The position numbers were made by a program, and so were the translations under genes. Positions 62,301 to 64,000 of a stretch of 64,000 bases of DNA are shown in pieces. The notes beneath the pieces were generated by a model. It saw only the letters and a list, made by a program, of their open reading frames with translations. It did not search any database and had not been told where the DNA came from. Position 1 is the first letter of the stretch. Each line of letters starts with the position of its first letter. The stretch comes from Streptomyces endocoffeicus (lineage in GTDB: Bacteria; Actinomycetota; Actinomycetes; Streptomycetales; Streptomycetaceae): positions 930,001 through 994,000 of the forward strand of contig NZ_JAERRG010000001.1 of NCBI RefSeq assembly GCF_016741935.1, read 5' to 3'.

Positions 62301-64000
62301 GTGGACGCCGCGACCCACTCCACCCGGTACAGCGACTCACCGTCCTCGGCGGACGACGCCAGTTGCGCTTCCGACACCGGCCGGGTGACCAGCGCGTCCG
62401 CCGACGCCACCGGCGTACCGGCGGCATCCGCCACCAGTACGGACATCCCATCGGCGCCCGTACGGGCCAGCCGTACGCGCAGGGAGGTCGCGCCGGTGGC
62501 GTACAGCGACACACCGCTCCACACGAACGGCAGCCGGATCCCGGCCTTGCTCCCGTCCTTCTCCGGATGCGAGGCGGCGGACACCAGCCAGGCGTGCAGC
62601 GCCGTGTCGAGCAGCGCGGGATGCAGCCCGAACCGGGCCGCCTCCGCCCGCCACTCCTCCGGCAGCGCCACCTCGGCGAAGACCTCGTCACCCCTGCGCC
62701 AGACGGCACGCAGCCCCCGGAACACCGGTCCGTACGCCAGCCCGGTGGCCGCCACATCCTCATAGAAGCCCGCGGTCTCGACCGCCTCCGCGCCCGCCGG
62801 CGGCCATGCGCTCAGGTCCGCCGGACCCGCCGCCCCATCGGCGGCGGACGCCACAGTCAGCGCGCCCTTCGCATGGCACGTCCACGACGCGTCCGGACCA
62901 TCGCCACGACGGGAATACACACTGAGCTCGCGCTCCCCGCCCTGCCCGGGCCCGCTCACCACCAGCTGCACCTGGACCGCCCCCTCCTCGGGCAGCACCA
63001 GAGGCGCCTCCAGCGTCAGCTCCTCCAACCGGTCACAACCGACCGCGTCACCGGCCCGCGACGCCAACTCGACAAACGCCGTACCCGGCAGGATGACCCG
63101 GCCCAGCACCGCATGGTCGGCCAGCCAGGGATGCGTACGCAGCGACAGCCGGCCGGTCAGCAGGAAACCGTCGGAGTCGGGCAGCGGCACGGCAGCGCCC
63201 AGCAACGGGTGTCCCGCCGCGTCCAGTCCCGCAGAGGACACATCACCGGCGCCGTCTGCTTCGGGATCCAGCCAGAAGCGCGCGCGCTGGAAGGCATACG
63301 TCGGCAGATCGACGCGCCTGGCCGCCGTTCCGGCGAACACGCCCGCCCAGTCGACGGACACACCGCCCACATACGCCTCGGCCAGAGACGTCATAAACCG
63401 ATCCAGTCCGCCTTCCTCACGGCGCAGCGAACCGACGGCGGTAACGCGGGTGCCGTGGTCCTCGGCCGTCTGCTCCACCCCCATGGTGAGCACCGGATGG
63501 GCACTGGCCTCGATGAACACCTGGAAGCCGTCGGTCAGCAGAACACGGACGGTCTCGTCGAAGCGCACCGTCTGCCGCAGATTCCGGTACCAGTACCCGG
63601 CGTCCATCTCCGTGGTGTCCAGCACCCCGCCGGTCACGGTCGAATAGAACGGCACCGACGACGAGCGCGGGGTGATTCCCGCGAGGATCCGCTGGAGCTC
63701 GTCCTCGATGGCCTCGACATGAGCGCAGTGGGAGGCGTAGTCCACGGGGACACGACGCGCCCGGATCCCCTCGCCCTCGCACGCCGACAACAGCTCGTCC
63801 AGCGCGTCGGCGTCGCCGGAGACCACGACCGCCGAGGGCCCGTTCACCGCCGCCACCGACAACCGCTCACCCCACGCCCCGAGCCGCTCCCGCACCGAGT
63901 CCACCGGCAGCGACACCGACACCATCCCGCCACGACCCGACAACGCCCGCAGCGCCTGGCTGCGCAGCGCCACCACCTTCGCGGCGTCCTCCAGCGACAA
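59393..64000 (-). CDS. Modular type I PKS, C-terminal part (gene A, 5' end outside window)
   Basis: Only the last 1535 residues are visible; the frame is open at the window edge and the first visible codon is internal to an acyltransferase. Numbering from the edge, the order is AT C-terminal half (about 1-175), DH (258-553), ER (748-1070), KR (1078-1263), ACP (1370-1445) and a C-terminal docking tail (1450-1535). The AT has the VDYASH signature of methylmalonyl-CoA ATs. The DH keeps the HxxxGxxxxP motif ([10 protein letters not shown]) and the LLDTALH aspartate. The ER has the HAAAGGVG nucleotide-binding motif. The KR has LDD plus the catalytic Ser, Tyr and Asn, so it is B-type. The ACP has LGFDSL. 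This is a fully reducing module that should leave a CH2 at the beta position and a methyl branch. The tail ends in an acidic [15 protein letters not shown] helix that fits the N terminus of gene B, 94 bases downstream. The stop is TGA. Confidence 0.96.
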   Translation of the reverse strand: MSLEDAAKVVALRSQALRALSGRGGMVSVSLPVDSVRERLGAWGERLSVAAVNGPSAVVVSGDADALDELLSACEGEGIRARRVPVDYASHCAHVEAIEDELQRILAGITPRSSSVPFYSTVTGGVLDTTEMDAGYWYRNLRQTVRFDETVRVLLTDGFQVFIEASAHPVLTMGVEQTAEDHGTRVTAVGSLRREEGGLDRFMTSLAEAYVGGVSVDWAGVFAGTAARRVDLPTYAFQRARFWLDPEADGAGDVSSAGLDAAGHPLLGAAVPLPDSDGFLLTGRLSLRTHPWLADHAVLGRVILPGTAFVELASRAGDAVGCDRLEELTLEAPLVLPEEGAVQVQLVVSGPGQGGERELSVYSRRGDGPDASWTCHAKGALTVASAADGAAGPADLSAWPPAGAEAVETAGFYEDVAATGLAYGPVFRGLRAVWRRGDEVFAEVALPEEWRAEAARFGLHPALLDTALHAWLVSAASHPEKDGSKAGIRLPFVWSGVSLYATGATSLRVRLARTGADGMSVLVADAAGTPVASADALVTRPVSEAQLASSAEDGESLYRVEWVAASTTAPVPATDRCAVAGPDVFGLARALKAVDGSVEEHADLAALAAHVGSGAPLPNLVFVTLSSAPGEDVVPATRAVAHQTLDMVRTWLAEDRFADARLVLVTRGAMATEDGVDPRDLAAAPVWGLVRSAQAENPDRFVLLDVDGDEESLALVHQAVSTGEPQLAVRGAEMLVPRLAPGAATAVLTPPAGTEAWRLAASGAGTLEGLALATATDATGDLGEHEVRVAVRATGLNFRDVLISLGMYPGEALMGGEGAGVVVATGSGVTSLAVGDRVMGLWEGGFGPLAVVDHRTLVRIPDGWSFTDAASVPVVFVTALYALRELAGLRRGESLLVHAAAGGVGIAAVQLARAWDCEVFATASEAKWDVLRGLGLDEAHIASSRTLEFEERFKDSSAGRGVDVVLDSLAGEFVDASLRLLGEGGRFIEMGKTDVRSADEVAAAHPGVLYRAFDLAEAGPERIGAMLAEIVALFERGVLEPLPTRVWDVRRAPEAFRFMSQARHVGKLVLSVPAALDPDGTVLITGAGGVLGGLVARHLVTEHGMRRLLLVSRRGRAAESMTALETELTALGASVDVAACDVADRDALAELLAGLPDDGHGLTGVVHAAGLLDDGTVTSLTPERLDAVLRAKVDGAWHLHELTRRFDVAMFTLFSSAAGVLGSAGQANYAAANTFLDGLAQRRRAMGLPGVSLAWGMWAERSGMTGHLAEADLSRMTRGGLVPFSSEEGLRLLDTAGRLAEGVVMPARLDLGHLAATADTTPVPPLLSGLVRRPVVSRRASAQDDSGSQEAPLVRRLAGLGQGERQRTLLRVVQEHAATVLGHGSASAVDTDRGFLELGFDSLTAVELRNRLNAATGLRLPATLIFDYPTPAALAAQLNAEVAPAAADDPTDVAAELDRLEAALLGTGEAADDDTRAMVAGRLKRLLSHWDGGRGGPAPDGPTTDSGDGQDVAEHLETAEADELFAFIDQEFGTS
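59665..64000 (-). other. Module A-last: (KS)-AT(mmal)-DH-ER-KR-ACP
   Basis: Approximate domain positions are AT to 63475, DH 63225-62340, ER 61755-60790, KR 60765-60210 and ACP 59890-59665. All three reductive domains keep their key motifs. The ER contains LGMYPG; the Tyr there may be the residue used to predict S-methyl configuration, but I could not align it to confirm. Confidence 0.9.

Overview
The window is wholly occupied by part of one giant modular type I polyketide synthase (PKS) locus, read on the minus strand. The very high GC content, the strong G/C bias at codon third positions and the actinomycete-type domain motifs point to Streptomyces or a close relative. No accessory, tailoring, regulatory, RNA or mobile genes are visible. 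The locus continues past both window edges, so the loading module and the terminating thioesterase are not seen.

In order of transcription there are six PKS genes, here called A to F. A is at 59393-64000 and its N-terminal part lies outside the window. B is at 48871-59298 (3475 aa), C at 43833-48785 (1650 aa), D at 29558-43807 (4749 aa) and E at 4634-29479 (8281 aa). F is at 1-4588 and its C-terminal part lies outside the window. Gaps between genes are 25 to 94 bases, which suggests a single operon. I see no gap of 300 bases or more without a gene.

Thirteen modules can be read. A-last: AT(methylmalonyl)-DH-ER-KR-ACP. B1: KS-AT(methylmalonyl)-KR-ACP. B2: KS-AT(malonyl)-DH-KR-ACP. C: KS-AT(methylmalonyl)-KR-ACP. 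D1, D2, D3, E1 and E2: KS-AT(malonyl)-KR-ACP, with KR types A, B, A, B, A. E3: KS-AT(malonyl)-degenerate DH-ACP with no KR. E4: KS-AT(methylmalonyl)-KR-ACP. E5: KS-AT(malonyl)-DH-ER-KR-ACP. F1: KS-AT(methylmalonyl)-KR(A-type)-ACP, with the ACP cut by the window edge. Matching docking sequences at the protein ends support the working order A-B-C-D-E-F, the same as gene order.

If the line is collinear, this section builds: CH2-CH(Me)-CH(OH)-CH(Me)-CH=CH-CH(OH)-CH(Me)-CH(OH)-CH2-CH(OH)-CH2-CH(OH)-CH2-CH(OH)-CH2-CH(OH)-CH2-C(=O)-CH2-CH(OH)-CH(Me)-CH2-CH2-CH(OH)-CH(Me). A run of 1,3-diols ending in one ketone that could close to a six-membered hemiketal recalls the large polyol macrolactones (azalomycin/niphimycin marginolactones, or the PM100117 type). 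That family assignment is inference from memory of the structures, not from a database search.

The most unusual part is module E3. It has lost its KR, its DH active-site motif is altered, and its ACP carries Ser in place of the Asp before the phosphopantetheine serine. A short 18-bp tandem repeat lies where the KR should be. Other points of interest are a similar 18-bp repeat in B2, a mosaic module F1, and signs of bimodule duplication and gene conversion among the malonyl modules.
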